Positions 10,244-20,016 of a stretch of 58,644 bases of DNA are shown piece by piece; position 1 is the stretch's first letter; each line of letters begins with the position of its first letter. A program made the translations under genes and the position numbers. The notes under the pieces were generated by a model, which was not told where the DNA came from, searched no databases, and was given only the letters and a program-made list of their open reading frames with translations. The stretch comes from Rhodovulum kholense (GTDB taxonomy: Bacteria; Pseudomonadota; Alphaproteobacteria; Rhodobacterales; Rhodobacteraceae), in assembly GCF_003053725.1 (NCBI RefSeq), contig NZ_QAYC01000020.1:1-58644 (forward strand), given 5' to 3'.

Positions 10244-11277
10244 GGAGCGAGGGTCTCGCTGAGCGGCAGGCGTTCGCGCTTGCGGGTCAGTTCGGCATGG
10301 CCGAGAGGGGTCCAGCCGACGAAGGTCGTCTCGACCGCATCGGCGCGGAAGGCGGCCTTCATCACCTGTTCCAGCGCGACCCGGTCCTTCTTGGGCATCG
10401 GCGCGAAATCGACCACGATCTGACCCGCAAGCCCGCGCAGGCGCAACAGCCGGGGCAGCGCGCGGGCGGCGGCGATATTGGCCTTCAGCCCCGCGGCGGG
10501 CGAGCTGTCGGCACCGGTATTCACATCGACCGCGGTCAGCGCCCGGGTCGGCTCGACATGGACGGACCCGCCGCCGGGCAGGGCCTCGGGACCGGCCAAG
10601 GCGGCAATGGCCTCGGGGACGCCATGGTCGTCGAAGCAGCCCGGGCGGTCGTCAAGATCGTCGGGCTCGGGCCAGTCGCGCCAGGCCAGCGCATGGGAAT
10701 CGGGGCCGTCGAGAAACAGCTCGGGCACGCCATCGGCGGGTTCCGACAGGATCGCCTCGGCCAGCGCGCGCTGGGCGGCGATGTCCTCGGCCACGGCCTC
10801 GGGATCGGCGCCCTCGGCCGCCGAGCGCAGGATTGCCCCGAGCCCCTCGGGCGCGCCCTCCATCCCGTCATGCAGGATCTCGAGAAGCCGGTCGCGCTCG
10901 GCCTCGTCGCGGATCGCGCGGGACACGTTCAGGCCGGGCGCCTCGGGCGTCAGGATCGCAAGACGGCTCTTGAACAGGATGCGGGGCGTGACCGGCACCG
11001 CCTTGCCCTCCTCGGCATAGCCCGTGACCTGCACCAGCAGCCCCTGGCCGGGGCGCAGTCCCTTGGCCTGCCTGAGAAAGGCCCGTCCCTCGGGCAGCCG
11101 CAGGAAGACCCCGCCCTGACCCTTCATCTGCCGGTCGACAACGCCCCGGCAGATCGCGCCCGGCATCGGACGCTCGTCCGGCGGGTCGATCAGCAGGTCT
11201 TCGAGCCGGCCGTCTTCCATCAGCGCCGCGGCCTTTCGACCACCGATCTCGTCCAGCAGGATGCTGCGTCCCTTCAT
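10240..11277 (-). CDS. Ribonuclease E/G family protein
   Basis: 345 aa beginning [19 protein letters not shown]. The core RNase E/G catalytic stretch is present: [11 protein letters not shown], with the Mg-binding aspartate, then [15 protein letters not shown] with the second acidic site. The protein is shorter than RNase G (about 490 aa) and lacks the CPxC zinc-link, so it resembles the short RNase E/G-like proteins found next to maf and yacG in Rhodobacterales. Predicted 5'-end-sensing endoribonuclease. Start at 11277 because its ATG overlaps the maf stop (ATGA); an upstream in-frame start would run through maf. Confidence 0.88.
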   Translation of the reverse strand: MKGRSILLDEIGGRKAAALMEDGRLEDLLIDPPDERPMPGAICRGVVDRQMKGQGGVFLRLPEGRAFLRQAKGLRPGQGLLVQVTGYAEEGKAVPVTPRILFKSRLAILTPEAPGLNVSRAIRDEAERDRLLEILHDGMEGAPEGLGAILRSAAEGADPEAVAEDIAAQRALAEAILSEPADGVPELFLDGPDSHALAWRDWPEPDDLDDRPGCFDDHGVPEAIAALAGPEALPGGGSVHVEPTRALTAVDVNTGADSSPAAGLKANIAAARALPRLLRLRGLAGQIVVDFAPMPKKDRVALEQVMKAAFRADAVETTFVGWTPLGHAELTRKRERLPLSETLAP

Positions 11278-11852
11278 GTGCGCCCCGTATCCAGAGGATA
11301 GCCCGCCGCACGCAACAGCGTCGCGGTTTCGGCCAGTGGCAGCCCCACGACCGCCGAGAACGATCCGCCGATCCAGGGCACGAAAGCGCCCGCGCGGCCC
11401 TGAATGCCGTAGCCGCCCGCCTTGCCCTGCCATTCGCCCGAGGCAAGATAGGCGTTGATCTCGGCATCGCTCAGCTGCTTCATCCGCACCTGGGTCACGA
11501 CCTCGCGGTCCCAGATCCGGTCGCCGAGCCGAAGCGCGACCGCCGTCACCACCCGGTGCCGCCGGCCTGACATGGCGTAAAGGAAGGCGGCCGCCTCGCC
11601 CGCATCGGCGGGCTTGCCGAGGATGCGTCGGCCCAGCGCCACGGTGGTATCGGCGCACAGCACCAAGTCATCGGGCGCGGCCGAGACGGCGCGGACCTTT
11701 TCGCGGGCCATGCGAAGACAGTAGGGACGGGGAAGCTCACCCCGATGGGGCGTTTCGTCGATATCGGCGGGACGCACGTCATCGGGGGCAATCCCGATCT
11801 GCGCCAGAAGGTCTTTCCGGCGTGGGCTCTGAGAGCCTAGGATCAGCCTCAA
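11274..11852 (-). CDS. maf: Maf-family nucleoside triphosphate pyrophosphatase
   Basis: 192 aa starting [20 protein letters not shown], the Maf/YceF/YhdE signature (SxSPRR). [10 protein letters not shown] and [11 protein letters not shown], with the catalytic Asp, follow. Maf proteins hydrolyse non-canonical or pyrimidine NTPs to monophosphates and are linked to septation control. It begins 3 bp after the infA stop and overlaps the RNase gene by 4 bases. Confidence 0.93.
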   Translation of the reverse strand: MRLILGSQSPRRKDLLAQIGIAPDDVRPADIDETPHRGELPRPYCLRMAREKVRAVSAAPDDLVLCADTTVALGRRILGKPADAGEAAAFLYAMSGRRHRVVTAVALRLGDRIWDREVVTQVRMKQLSDAEINAYLASGEWQGKAGGYGIQGRAGAFVPWIGGSFSAVVGLPLAETATLLRAAGYPLDTGRT

Positions 11853-11855
11853 GGT

Positions 11856-12074
11856 TTACTTGAAACGATAGTTGATCCGACCCTTGGTCAGATCGTAGGG
11901 GGTCATTTCGACCTGAACCCGGTCGCCGGCCAGAACGCGGATGCGGTTCTTGCGCATCTTGCCTGCCGTATGCGCGATGATCTCATGGCCGTTGTCCAGC
12001 TCGACCCGAAACGTCGCATTCGGCAGGAGTTCCTTCACGACGCCGGGAAATTCGAGCATTTCTTCCTTGGCCAT
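11856..12074 (-). CDS. infA: Translation initiation factor IF-1
   Basis: 72 aa, a single S1/OB-fold: [18 protein letters not shown] at the N-terminus and [12 protein letters not shown] at the end, nearly identical to alphaproteobacterial IF-1. It occupies the ribosomal A site during initiation with IF-2 and IF-3. A start two codons upstream exists, but family length and the GGAG spacing fit 12074. First gene of the infA-maf-RNase E/G-yacG unit. Confidence 0.97.
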   Translation of the reverse strand: MAKEEMLEFPGVVKELLPNATFRVELDNGHEIIAHTAGKMRKNRIRVLAGDRVQVEMTPYDLTKGRINYRFK

Positions 12075-12083
12075 GGTCACTCC

Positions 12084-12114
12084 AAAAAGGGGTAAGCCCG
12101 GAAGGATTCCGGGC
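12084..12114 (-). promoter_or_regulatory. Terminator-like hairpin in the infA leader
   Basis: GCCCGGAA and TTCCGGGC form an 8-bp stem with a 3-nt loop, and on the minus strand the hairpin runs into TTACCCCTTTTT immediately before the infA Shine-Dalgarno. It looks like an intrinsic terminator or attenuator; no upstream gene that would need terminating is visible. Confidence 0.5.
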
Positions 12115-12441
12115 GCGCAAGTAAATGCGCCCGATCAGCCAATAATTCAAGTCGTAAATGCGTGAAACGGCCGCCCCGGCAATGCGGTCGGCCCGGCATG
12201 ATCGCATCGCCCAGATAGGACAGCCGCGCGCTCCGGCAAGTCCCCCGGACGCCGCGTGAATTTTCGCGCAGGCCGGCCGGGACCGCCATGCCTTCCCGGC
12301 ATGCGCCCCCCCCCCGCGCGCCTTGCGTCGCGGGCGGGCAAGGATGCGCGGGACGCGCGGGCGTGCTAGGCTTGGTCCACCCAGACCGATTGCGTGGGCC
12401 CCCGGGCCCGCCAGGGGACTCTGCCAATGGAAGGTGACCGC
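12115..12441. other. Divergent intergenic region infA / coiled-coil gene
   Basis: About 330 bp with no supported gene or tRNA. It must hold the infA promoter (minus) and the promoter of the gene at 12442. It includes a C-tract near 12306-12315. Confidence 0.5.
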
Positions 12442-13617
12442 ATGGCCCGCTCGTTCCGCCGCCCGATCCTTGCCCTGAGCTGCCTTGCAGCGCTCTGGCT
12501 TCAGCCCGCCGATGCCTGGACGCTGTGGGAGGCCGACCCGCCAAAGACGCCGCTGGAGAAGCATCTCGACCGGCTGGTCGAGGGCGGCGAGGACCTGACC
12601 GAGCTGCATGGCCGCATCGAGGAGAGCCGCGATCAGGGCTTCCGCCTGCTGGGCCGGTCGACCAAGAGCCTCGAGCGCGATGTCGACGATCTGGTGCTGG
12701 AAATCGAGCGGGCGCTTTTGCAGGACGGCAATGTCGGCGCCATCGAGGACATCCGGCGGCTTCGGGCCGAGATCGCGGGGCTCGGGCGCGAGATCGAGGT
12801 GCTGCGCCGCGATCTGTATCTGGCCCGGCAAAAGCCCGAGCCCGACCCCGATGCGACCGAGAAGATCGAGGGCCGGATCGCCGACCGCGAAGCCGCCGCG
12901 GCCACGCTGGAGGCCGAGGTGGCGGCACGCAAGACCGCGCTGCGCGAGACCTTCGCCGAGGCCGGGGCGACGCTTGGCGAGGACGAGATCGACAGCCTGA
13001 CCTCCCGGGCCGATGGCGACGATCTGCTGAAGATGTTCACGGTCTTCGACATCACCCGCAAGATCACCGACGAGTTGAAGGCGCTGATGCAGGGCACCGC
13101 GCCCTCGCCCGAGATGCAGCTTCAGTATTACGGCGTGTTCGTGGTGATGGCCGAATTGCAGGTCATGGTGCACCGCGAATACCTGCGCCGACTGGACGAG
13201 GATTATCTGCCCGCGCTGGAAACCATCAAGGCCGAGATCGACGCCACCGTCGCCTTTGCCCGCGAGCGAATGGCCACGGCGACGCCCGAACAGCAGGACA
13301 TCTACGCCAAGAACATCGCCGCCAACGCGCTGTCTCTGGACGTGATCGCCCGCTACGAACAGATCCTGGGCCAGCAGAAGGCCCGCTCGGCCGAGGCGAT
13401 GGAAAAGGCCCAATCCTGGCTCGACGTCACCTATTCGACCTATGACACCGCGGTGAACTCGATGAACGTGCTGAATTTCATCGACGAGACCGACCGGCTG
13501 TTCGGCGAGATCATGACCCGGCAGCTGCCCGACCTGCAGCCCTTCGACGACAATACGCTGCGCCAGCGCTTCGAGGAAATCTCGGACCGGGTTGCCGAAA
13601 TCGTCGGCAATTCCTGA
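12442..13617 (+). CDS. Secreted/periplasmic coiled-coil protein of unknown function
   Basis: 391 aa. The N-terminus MARSFRRPILALSCLAALW followed by LQPADA is a classical Sec signal peptide, with likely cleavage after ADA at about residue 25. The mature part is rich in E, R, A and L with heptad-like stretches (about residues 50-180), predicting long coiled coils; no enzymatic motif is seen. GGAAGGTG sits 7-14 bp before the chosen ATG, so this start is preferred over upstream in-frame ATGs at 12394 and 12427. It lies 96 bp upstream of an ABC exporter in the same direction, so a joint envelope role is possible but unproven. Confidence 0.75.
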   Translation: MARSFRRPILALSCLAALWLQPADAWTLWEADPPKTPLEKHLDRLVEGGEDLTELHGRIEESRDQGFRLLGRSTKSLERDVDDLVLEIERALLQDGNVGAIEDIRRLRAEIAGLGREIEVLRRDLYLARQKPEPDPDATEKIEGRIADREAAAATLEAEVAARKTALRETFAEAGATLGEDEIDSLTSRADGDDLLKMFTVFDITRKITDELKALMQGTAPSPEMQLQYYGVFVVMAELQVMVHREYLRRLDEDYLPALETIKAEIDATVAFARERMATATPEQQDIYAKNIAANALSLDVIARYEQILGQQKARSAEAMEKAQSWLDVTYSTYDTAVNSMNVLNFIDETDRLFGEIMTRQLPDLQPFDDNTLRQRFEEISDRVAEIVGNS

Positions 13618-13713
13618 ACCCGCCGGACAGGCCCGCGACAGGCGCCCCGCGGTCGCCTGTTGACCCGTGCCCGCCCGCCCACTACCTGCGCAGGGACCCA
13701 AAGGAGTGTGCCC

Positions 13714-15507
13714 ATGCCGCCGCGCCCGCAGCCGCAGGACGATCGCGAAACCTCGAAACGGATCGGCGCGCTTCGCGCGCTCTGGCCCTTCGTCGCCCCC
13801 TACCGGCGGATGCTGGCGGCGGCGCTGAGCGCGCTGGTGCTGACAGCCCTCGTCTACCTGGCGATGCCGGTCGCGGTGCGGCAGGTGGTCGATGCCTTCG
13901 ACACCGAAACGGCCGCGCTGCTTGACCGCTATTTCGGGCTGGCGCTGATCATCGTCGCGCTGCTCGCCGTCGGCACGGCGCTGCGCTACTACCTCGTGAC
14001 CCGGCTGGGCGAGAGGGTGGTGGCCGATATCCGCAGCGCCGTCTTCGACCGCATGATCGGCATGAGCCCCACCTTCTACGAAAAGACCATGACCGGCGAG
14101 GTGCTGAGCCGGATCACCACGGACACCACGCTGATCCTGTCGGTGCTGTCCTCTTCGGCCTCGTTCGCGCTGCGCAACATCCTCGTCTTCTTCGGCGCGC
14201 TGGTGCTGATGCTGGCGACCGCCGCCAAGCTGTCGGGTCTGGTGTTGCTGCTGGTGCCCGCCGTGATCGTGCCCATCGTCCTGCTGGGGCGCAGGCTGAG
14301 GCGGCTCAGCCGCGAGAACCAGGACTGGATCGCGGCCTCGTCCGGCAATGCCTCCGAGGCGCTCTTGTCGGTGCAGACGGTGCAGGCCTTCACCAATGAA
14401 AGCCGCGCCCGGGCGCAGTTCCGGGCCGTGACCGAACATAGTTTTCTGTCGGCCCGGCACCGGATCGGCACCCGCGCGGTGATGACGGTGATCGTGATCT
14501 TCCTCGTCTTCGCGGGCATCGTCGGCGTGCTTTGGGTCGGCGCGCGCGACGTGCGGGCGGGCGACATGAGCGTCGGCGAACTGGTGCAGTTCGTGATCTA
14601 TTCGGTTATGGTCGCGGGCGCCGTCGCCGCCATGACCGAGATCTGGGGCGAGTTGCAGCGCGCCGCGGGCGCGACCGAACGGCTGGTCGAGCTTTTGACC
14701 GCGCGGGACAGCGTGACCGATCCGGCGGCCCCTCTGCCTCTGCCCGAGCCCGCCCGCGGCGAGATCCGCTTCGAGGGGGTGCGGTTCTCGTATCCGACCC
14801 GGCCGGACACGCCCGCGCTTGACGGGATCGAGCTGACCGTGCGCCCCGGCGAGACGGTGGCCCTGGTCGGCCCTTCGGGGGCGGGCAAGACCACGGTCAT
14901 GCAGCTGATCCTGCGGTTCTACGACCCGCAGGAGGGGCGCGTGCTTTTCGACGGCGCCGATCTGCGCGATCTGGGTCGCGAGGCCTTCCGCAGCCGTCTG
15001 GCGCTGGTGCCGCAGGACCCGGCGATCTTCGCCGCCAGCGCGCGCGAAAACATCCGCTTCGGCCGCCCCGGCGCAACCGATGCCGAGGTCGAGGCCGCCG
15101 CCCGCGCCGCCGCCGCGCATGACTTCCTGACCGCGCTGCCGCAGGGCTACGATACCGAGGTGGGCGAACGCGGGCTGATGCTGTCGGGCGGACAGAAACA
15201 GCGCATCGCCATCGCCCGTGCGATCCTTCGGGACGCGCCGGTGCTGCTGCTGGACGAAGCGACCTCGGCGCTTGACGCGGAATCGGAACGCGCGGTGCAG
15301 GAGGCCGTTGACCGCATGGCCGCGACCCGGACCACGATCATCATCGCCCACCGGCTGGCCACGGTGAAGAAGGCTGACCGGATCGTCGTGCTGGACCGGG
15401 GCCGGATCGTGGCCGAGGGCACGCATGACGCGCTGGTCGCCCAGGGCGGGCTTTATGCACGGCTGGCCCGGCTTCAATTCACCGCAGGGGTCGAAACCGC
15501 CGCCTGA
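13714..15507 (+). CDS. MsbA/LmrA-type ABC exporter (fused permease and ATPase)
   Basis: 597 aa. Six transmembrane helices in the first about 310 residues form a type-1 exporter domain, followed by a nucleotide-binding domain. Walker A GPSGAGKTT is near 386, signature LSGGQKQRIAIARA near 490, Walker B VLLLDEATSALD near 510, and the H-loop IIAHRL near 545. All catalytic motifs are intact. Homologues pump lipids, drugs or peptides out of the inner membrane as homodimers; the substrate here is unknown. Start after AAAGGAG at 13699-13705. Confidence 0.9.
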   Translation: MPPRPQPQDDRETSKRIGALRALWPFVAPYRRMLAAALSALVLTALVYLAMPVAVRQVVDAFDTETAALLDRYFGLALIIVALLAVGTALRYYLVTRLGERVVADIRSAVFDRMIGMSPTFYEKTMTGEVLSRITTDTTLILSVLSSSASFALRNILVFFGALVLMLATAAKLSGLVLLLVPAVIVPIVLLGRRLRRLSRENQDWIAASSGNASEALLSVQTVQAFTNESRARAQFRAVTEHSFLSARHRIGTRAVMTVIVIFLVFAGIVGVLWVGARDVRAGDMSVGELVQFVIYSVMVAGAVAAMTEIWGELQRAAGATERLVELLTARDSVTDPAAPLPLPEPARGEIRFEGVRFSYPTRPDTPALDGIELTVRPGETVALVGPSGAGKTTVMQLILRFYDPQEGRVLFDGADLRDLGREAFRSRLALVPQDPAIFAASARENIRFGRPGATDAEVEAAARAAAAHDFLTALPQGYDTEVGERGLMLSGGQKQRIAIARAILRDAPVLLLDEATSALDAESERAVQEAVDRMAATRTTIIIAHRLATVKKADRIVVLDRGRIVAEGTHDALVAQGGLYARLARLQFTAGVETAA

Positions 15508-15759
15508 GCCGGATTCCGCTTGCCTGCCAGAGCGCTACGCCTAGGCTGCCGCAAGGGCAACGGGCGGAGGTCAGGTGGGGACAACGTCGAGGGCGGACCG
15601 GCACGACACCGGCGCCGACGGAGGGCCGTCCGGCCGACGCGGTTCGGACGCTGCGTTGCCGCATGGCGGACATCTTGCGGCGAGCGGCATTTCGCCCCAT
15701 CCTTCCGATCCATGGGAAAGCAGGCCCGATCAAAACGGGCCGCATGGGAGGATGACATC

Positions 15760-17667
15760 GTGAACAGCATGAGCATGGCGTACGCGCGACGCGAATGGCA
15801 GGCCATTGCCGCCGAAACCCCCTGGGAGGCGCGCGACCGGCCGAAGACCATCTATTCCTTCGTTTCGCGCACCGCGGCGGCCTTTCCGGACCGCCCGGCG
15901 GTGTCCTTCCAGATCTTCTCGGGCCCGAAGGACCCGGCCGAGACGCTGACCTGGACCGAATTCCATGGCCGCATCACCCAGGCCGCGAACCTGTTCCGCC
16001 GCCTCGGCATCGGACCCGACGACGTGGTGGCCTATATCCTGCCCAACTGCAACGAAACCGCGGTCTGTTTTCTCGGCGGCGCGGTGGCGGGCATCGTCAA
16101 CCCGATCAACCCGCTGCTCGAGGCCGAGCAGATCGCCGCGATCCTGCGCGAGACCCGCGCCAAGGTCGTGGTCACGCTGAAATCCTTCCCCAAGACCGAT
16201 GTCGCGCAGAAGGTCTCCGAGGCGGTGCGGCATGCGCCCAGGGTGCAGACCGTGCTGGAGGTCGATCTGGTCCGCTACCTGACCGGGGCCAAGCGGCTGA
16301 TCGTGCCGCTGATCCGCAAGAAATCGCCCGGCCACTACCATGCCGACGTGCTGGATTTTCACCGCGCGCTGGCCCCCGAGCCCGCCGACCGGCTGACCTT
16401 CGACGACCCCGAGGAAGATCGCTTCGCCGCCTATTTCCATACCGGCGGGACCACCGGCATGCCCAAGGTCGCCCAGCATCGCGTCTCGGGCATGATCTAT
16501 AACGGCTGGCTCGGCCATACGCTTCTGTTCCGCGAAAACGACACCCTGATCTGCCCGCTGCCGCTGTTTCACGTCTTCGCCGCCTATCCGGTGCTGATGT
16601 CCGTGGTCGCGGCGGGCGCGCATTTCGTGATGCCGACACCCGCGGGCTATCGCGGTGACGGCGTGCTCGACAATTTCTGGAAGCTGATTGAGCGCTGGGG
16701 CGTGACCTTCGTCATCACCGTTCCGACCGCCATCGCCGCGCTGATGCAGCGCAAGGTCGATGCCGACGTCTCGACGCTCCGCTATGCCTTTTCAGGGTCG
16801 GCGCCGCTGCCGGTCGAGCTTTACAACCGGTTCGAGGCCGCGACCGGCGTCACTATCTGCGAGGGCTACGGGCTGACCGAAGCCACCTGCCTCGTGTCGA
16901 TCAACCCGCCCGATTCGACCAAGAAGATCGGATCGGTCGGCCTGCCCTTCCCCTATACCCAGATCCGCATCCTGAAATGCGATGGCGACGGCAACGTTCA
17001 GCGCGAATGCGAGACCGACGAGGTGGGCGAGATCTGCATCTCGAATCCCGGCGTGGTGCCGGGCTCGACCTATACCGAAGAGGCCAAGAATCTGGGGCTT
17101 TTCGCCGATGGCTATTTCCTGCGCACCGGCGATCTGGGGCGGATCGACGAAGACGGTTATCTGTTCATCACCGGCCGCGCCAAGGACGTGATCATCCGGG
17201 GCGGGCACAATCTCGACCCGGCCGAGATCGAGGAGGCGCTGCTGGGCCATCACGACGTGGCCTTCGCGGGCGCCATCGGCCAGCCTGACAGCTTTGCGGG
17301 CGAATTGCCCTGCGTCTATGTCGAGCTGGTCAGTGGGGCCACCGCCACGCCCGAGGACCTGATGGCCCATGCCCGCGTGCATATCCATGAACGCGCCGCG
17401 ATCCCGAAGCATATCGAGATCCTCGACGAATTGCCCAAGACCGCCGTCGGCAAGGTCTTCAAACCGGGGCTGCGCAAGCTGGCGATCCAGCGGGTCTATG
17501 ACACGGCACTGGCCGAGGCCGGGCATCCGGTGCGGGTACGCGAGGTGGTCGAGGACCGCAAGCGCGGCCTTGTCGCCCGGCTGGAACGTCAGGGTCCGGT
17601 GGACGACGAGGCGGTCGTGCATCTCCTGGGCAATTTCACCCGTCCCTGGGACTGGGCGGAGGACTGA
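15760..17667 (+). CDS. Acyl-CoA synthetase (AMP-forming)
   Basis: 635 aa of the ANL superfamily. ATP/AMP-binding motif YFHTGGTTGMPKVAQ, then YGLTEATC, the adenylate-contacting RTGDLGRIDEDGYLF and GRAKDVIIRGGHN, and a C-terminal PKTAVGKVFKP bearing the catalytic lysine. It activates a carboxylic acid, probably a fatty acid, to its CoA thioester through an acyl-AMP. Start assigned to the GTG at 15760, 7 bp after GGGAGG; ATG codons at 15769 and 15775 are alternatives. The 252 bp before it holds no gene. Substrate not determined. Confidence 0.88.
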   Translation: MNSMSMAYARREWQAIAAETPWEARDRPKTIYSFVSRTAAAFPDRPAVSFQIFSGPKDPAETLTWTEFHGRITQAANLFRRLGIGPDDVVAYILPNCNETAVCFLGGAVAGIVNPINPLLEAEQIAAILRETRAKVVVTLKSFPKTDVAQKVSEAVRHAPRVQTVLEVDLVRYLTGAKRLIVPLIRKKSPGHYHADVLDFHRALAPEPADRLTFDDPEEDRFAAYFHTGGTTGMPKVAQHRVSGMIYNGWLGHTLLFRENDTLICPLPLFHVFAAYPVLMSVVAAGAHFVMPTPAGYRGDGVLDNFWKLIERWGVTFVITVPTAIAALMQRKVDADVSTLRYAFSGSAPLPVELYNRFEAATGVTICEGYGLTEATCLVSINPPDSTKKIGSVGLPFPYTQIRILKCDGDGNVQRECETDEVGEICISNPGVVPGSTYTEEAKNLGLFADGYFLRTGDLGRIDEDGYLFITGRAKDVIIRGGHNLDPAEIEEALLGHHDVAFAGAIGQPDSFAGELPCVYVELVSGATATPEDLMAHARVHIHERAAIPKHIEILDELPKTAVGKVFKPGLRKLAIQRVYDTALAEAGHPVRVREVVEDRKRGLVARLERQGPVDDEAVVHLLGNFTRPWDWAED

Positions 17668-17674
17668 CGGCTCG

Positions 17675-18136
17675 TCAGCCGCCCGGCGCGGGGGGGCCGA
17701 ACCGGCCGATCAGCCGGTCGACGATCTGGTCGCGGGTCTGGCGGTAGGCGGCCAGCTTGTCGGGCCGGGTCTCGCCAAGCCCGGTCGGGTCCAGCACCGG
17801 CCAGTATTCGACATCGAGATGATAATACCGAGTCAGCTCCTGCGCCCGGCGCAGGCTGGCGGGGGACAGGGCGATGATCAGATCGAAGCCCGACAGGTCG
17901 TCGCCCCAATCCTCCATCTCGTCGAAGGACCGCACCCGGTGCCGGTCGAGCTTGACCCCCATCTCGTCGCAGACGGTGACGGTGAAGCCGTCGATCTCGC
18001 GGTCGTTGTGAACGCCCACCGACTGCACATAGGCGCGCTGGCCGTAGAACTTCTTCATCAGTCCTTCGGCCATCGGCGAGCGGACAGAGTTATGGTCGCA
18101 GCAGAACAGTACCGAGGAGGGCAGCTGCCCGGTCAC
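17675..18136 (-). CDS. Low-molecular-weight protein-tyrosine phosphatase family
   Basis: 153 aa. The P-loop CDHNSVRS near the N-terminus gives C13-x5-R19, the phosphate-binding loop of LMW-PTP/arsenate-reductase folds. A VLDPTG segment near residue 117 supplies the general-acid aspartate. It could be a phosphatase or an arsenate-reductase-like protein; no ars genes are near. It is downstream of the UPF0262 gene with a 1-bp gap, in the hisD operon. Confidence 0.85.
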   Translation of the reverse strand: MTGQLPSSVLFCCDHNSVRSPMAEGLMKKFYGQRAYVQSVGVHNDREIDGFTVTVCDEMGVKLDRHRVRSFDEMEDWGDDLSGFDLIIALSPASLRRAQELTRYYHLDVEYWPVLDPTGLGETRPDKLAAYRQTRDQIVDRLIGRFGPPAPGG

Positions 18137-18137
18137 C

Positions 18138-18623
18138 TCAGCCCCCGTGATAGAGAACGCAGATCAGAGTGAAGAGGCGTCGCGCGGTGTCGATATCAAG
18201 ATCGGCCTTGCTTTCCAGCCGTTCCTGCAAGAGCCGCGCGCCCTCGTTGTGGATGCCGCGCCGGGCCATGTCGATGGCCTCGATCTGGCTCGGAGGCAGG
18301 CGCTTGACCGCGTCGAAATAGCTTTCGCAGATCTGCCAGTAATCCTTTACCGCCTGCCGGAACGGCGACAGCGACAGGTGAAACTCGGCGGCCGGGCCGC
18401 CCGTCTCGGTCTTGACGTCGAAGACCAGCCGCTTTTCCCGGATCGACAGCGTCAGCCGGAACGGACCGGGCGGCGCGGGCCGGTCCTCGCGCCCGGGCAG
18501 CGAGAACGAGTTGTCCTCCATCAGGTCGAACAGCGCCACCTTGCGTTCCTGCTCGATCTCGGGCGTCGGCGGCGGCAGGTTGGAATCGTCCAGTTCCACA
18601 TGGCAAAGACGGGCGGTCGTCAT
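18138..18623 (-). CDS. UPF0262 family protein
   Basis: 161 aa starting MTTARLCHVELDDSNLPPP. The conserved EIEQERKVALFDL, RLVFDV and MARRGIHNEGARLL stretches identify UPF0262, an alphaproteobacterial family without known function. It overlaps hisD by 4 bases and is followed by the phosphatase gene, the usual Rhodobacterales order. No membrane segment or catalytic motif is visible. Confidence 0.85.
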   Translation of the reverse strand: MTTARLCHVELDDSNLPPPTPEIEQERKVALFDLMEDNSFSLPGREDRPAPPGPFRLTLSIREKRLVFDVKTETGGPAAEFHLSLSPFRQAVKDYWQICESYFDAVKRLPPSQIEAIDMARRGIHNEGARLLQERLESKADLDIDTARRLFTLICVLYHGG

Positions 18624-19930
18624 GTCGCGTCCTCGTTCAGGCGGTCAAGCCGGGCCCGGATGGACAGACCGTGCGCCTCGAGGCTTTCGGACATGGCCAG
18701 CCGCTCTGCGGCGGGTCCGATGGCCTTCAGCGCCTCGGGCGTCATCCGGGCCAGCGTGGTGCGCTTGATGAAATCGTAGACGCTGAGCCCGGACGAGAAC
18801 CGGGCCGAGCGCGCGGTGGGCAGCACGTGGTTCGGGCCGCCGATATAGTCGCCGATGGCCTCGGGGGTCCATTGCCCCATGAAGATCGCCCCGGCATGGG
18901 TGATCTTCGGCATCAAGGCCTCGGGATCGGCCACGCACAGTTCCAGATGTTCGGGGGCGACGCGGTTCGACAGCGCGGCCGCCTCGGCCAGATCGCGCAC
19001 GGTGATGACCGCGCCGAAATCGCGCCAGCTGGCGCCCGCGATGGCGCGCCGCCCCAGCGTCTTCAGCCGGGCCTCGACCGCCTCGGCCACGGCGCGGCCG
19101 AAGGCGGCATCGTCGGTCACCAGAATCGACTGGGCGCTTTCGTCATGCTCGGCCTGGGACAGCAGGTCGATGGCGACCCAGTCGGGGTCGTTGTCGCGGT
19201 CGGCGATCACAAGGATCTCGGACGGGCCCGCGATCATGTCGATGCCGACCTTGCCGAAGACCCGACGCTTGGCCGCCGCCACGAAGGCGTTGCCGGGGCC
19301 GGTGATCTTGTCGACCGGCGCGATGGTCTCGGTCCCATGGGCCATGGCGGCGATCGCCTGGGCGCCGCCGATCCGGTAGACCGTCTCGACCCCCGACAGC
19401 CGGGCAGCCATCAGGACCAGCGGGTTGGACTTGCCATCGGGCGTGGGCGCGCAGATCACCAGCCGCTCGACCCCCGCCACCTGCGCCGGGATCGCGTTCA
19501 TCAGGACCGAGGACGGATAGGAGGCCAGCCCGCCCGGCACGTAAAGCCCCGCAGCCGAGACCGGGGTCCAGCGCCAGCCCAGCGTCGCGCCCTCGGGGTC
19601 GGTCCATTGCGCGCCCTCGGGCATCTGGCGGACGTGATAGGCACGGATGCGCTCGGCCGCGAGTTCCAGCGCCGCGCGGTCCTCGCGGCTGATCTGCTCG
19701 CAGGCGGCGTCGATTTCCTCGGAGGTGAAGGCCAGCGTCTCGGGGGTCAGGTCCAGCCGGTCGAATTTCGCCGTCAGCTCGATCACCGCCGCATCGCCCC
19801 GCGCCTTCACGTCGGCAATGATCGCCGCGACGGCATCGTCCACATCGGGACTGTCCTCGCGCTTGGCGCTCAGCAGCGCCGAGAATTGCGCCTCGAAATC
19901 GGCAGCGGCGGTGTCCAGGAATACCGGCAT
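18620..19930 (-). CDS. hisD: Histidinol dehydrogenase
   Basis: 436 aa. Catalyses the last two steps of histidine synthesis, oxidising L-histidinol to L-histidine with two NAD+. Seen: GLYVPGGLASYPSSVLMN, the zinc-ligand stretch AGPSEILVIAD, QAEHDESAQS with catalytic E/H, and GPNHVLPTARSARFSSGLSVYDF. Start assigned to MPVFLDT at 19930 after AGGACC; 13 extra upstream codons are unlikely. Followed by UPF0262 with a 4-base overlap; not in a his operon. Confidence 0.96.
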   Translation of the reverse strand: MPVFLDTAAADFEAQFSALLSAKREDSPDVDDAVAAIIADVKARGDAAVIELTAKFDRLDLTPETLAFTSEEIDAACEQISREDRAALELAAERIRAYHVRQMPEGAQWTDPEGATLGWRWTPVSAAGLYVPGGLASYPSSVLMNAIPAQVAGVERLVICAPTPDGKSNPLVLMAARLSGVETVYRIGGAQAIAAMAHGTETIAPVDKITGPGNAFVAAAKRRVFGKVGIDMIAGPSEILVIADRDNDPDWVAIDLLSQAEHDESAQSILVTDDAAFGRAVAEAVEARLKTLGRRAIAGASWRDFGAVITVRDLAEAAALSNRVAPEHLELCVADPEALMPKITHAGAIFMGQWTPEAIGDYIGGPNHVLPTARSARFSSGLSVYDFIKRTTLARMTPEALKAIGPAAERLAMSESLEAHGLSIRARLDRLNEDAT

Positions 19931-20016
19931 TGGGGTCCTCGCAAGCTTCACAATGCTGCATAGCCGCATTTTGGGGAAGGGTGAACCTCCCCAAAGGGAT
20001 CGGCCGGGACCCCGTG

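Noticed and set aside
11983-15477. 1164-aa open frame on the minus strand
   Set aside because: Runs antisense through infA leader, the coiled-coil gene and the ABC exporter; Gly/Arg/His-rich with no domain, a third-position GC artefact.
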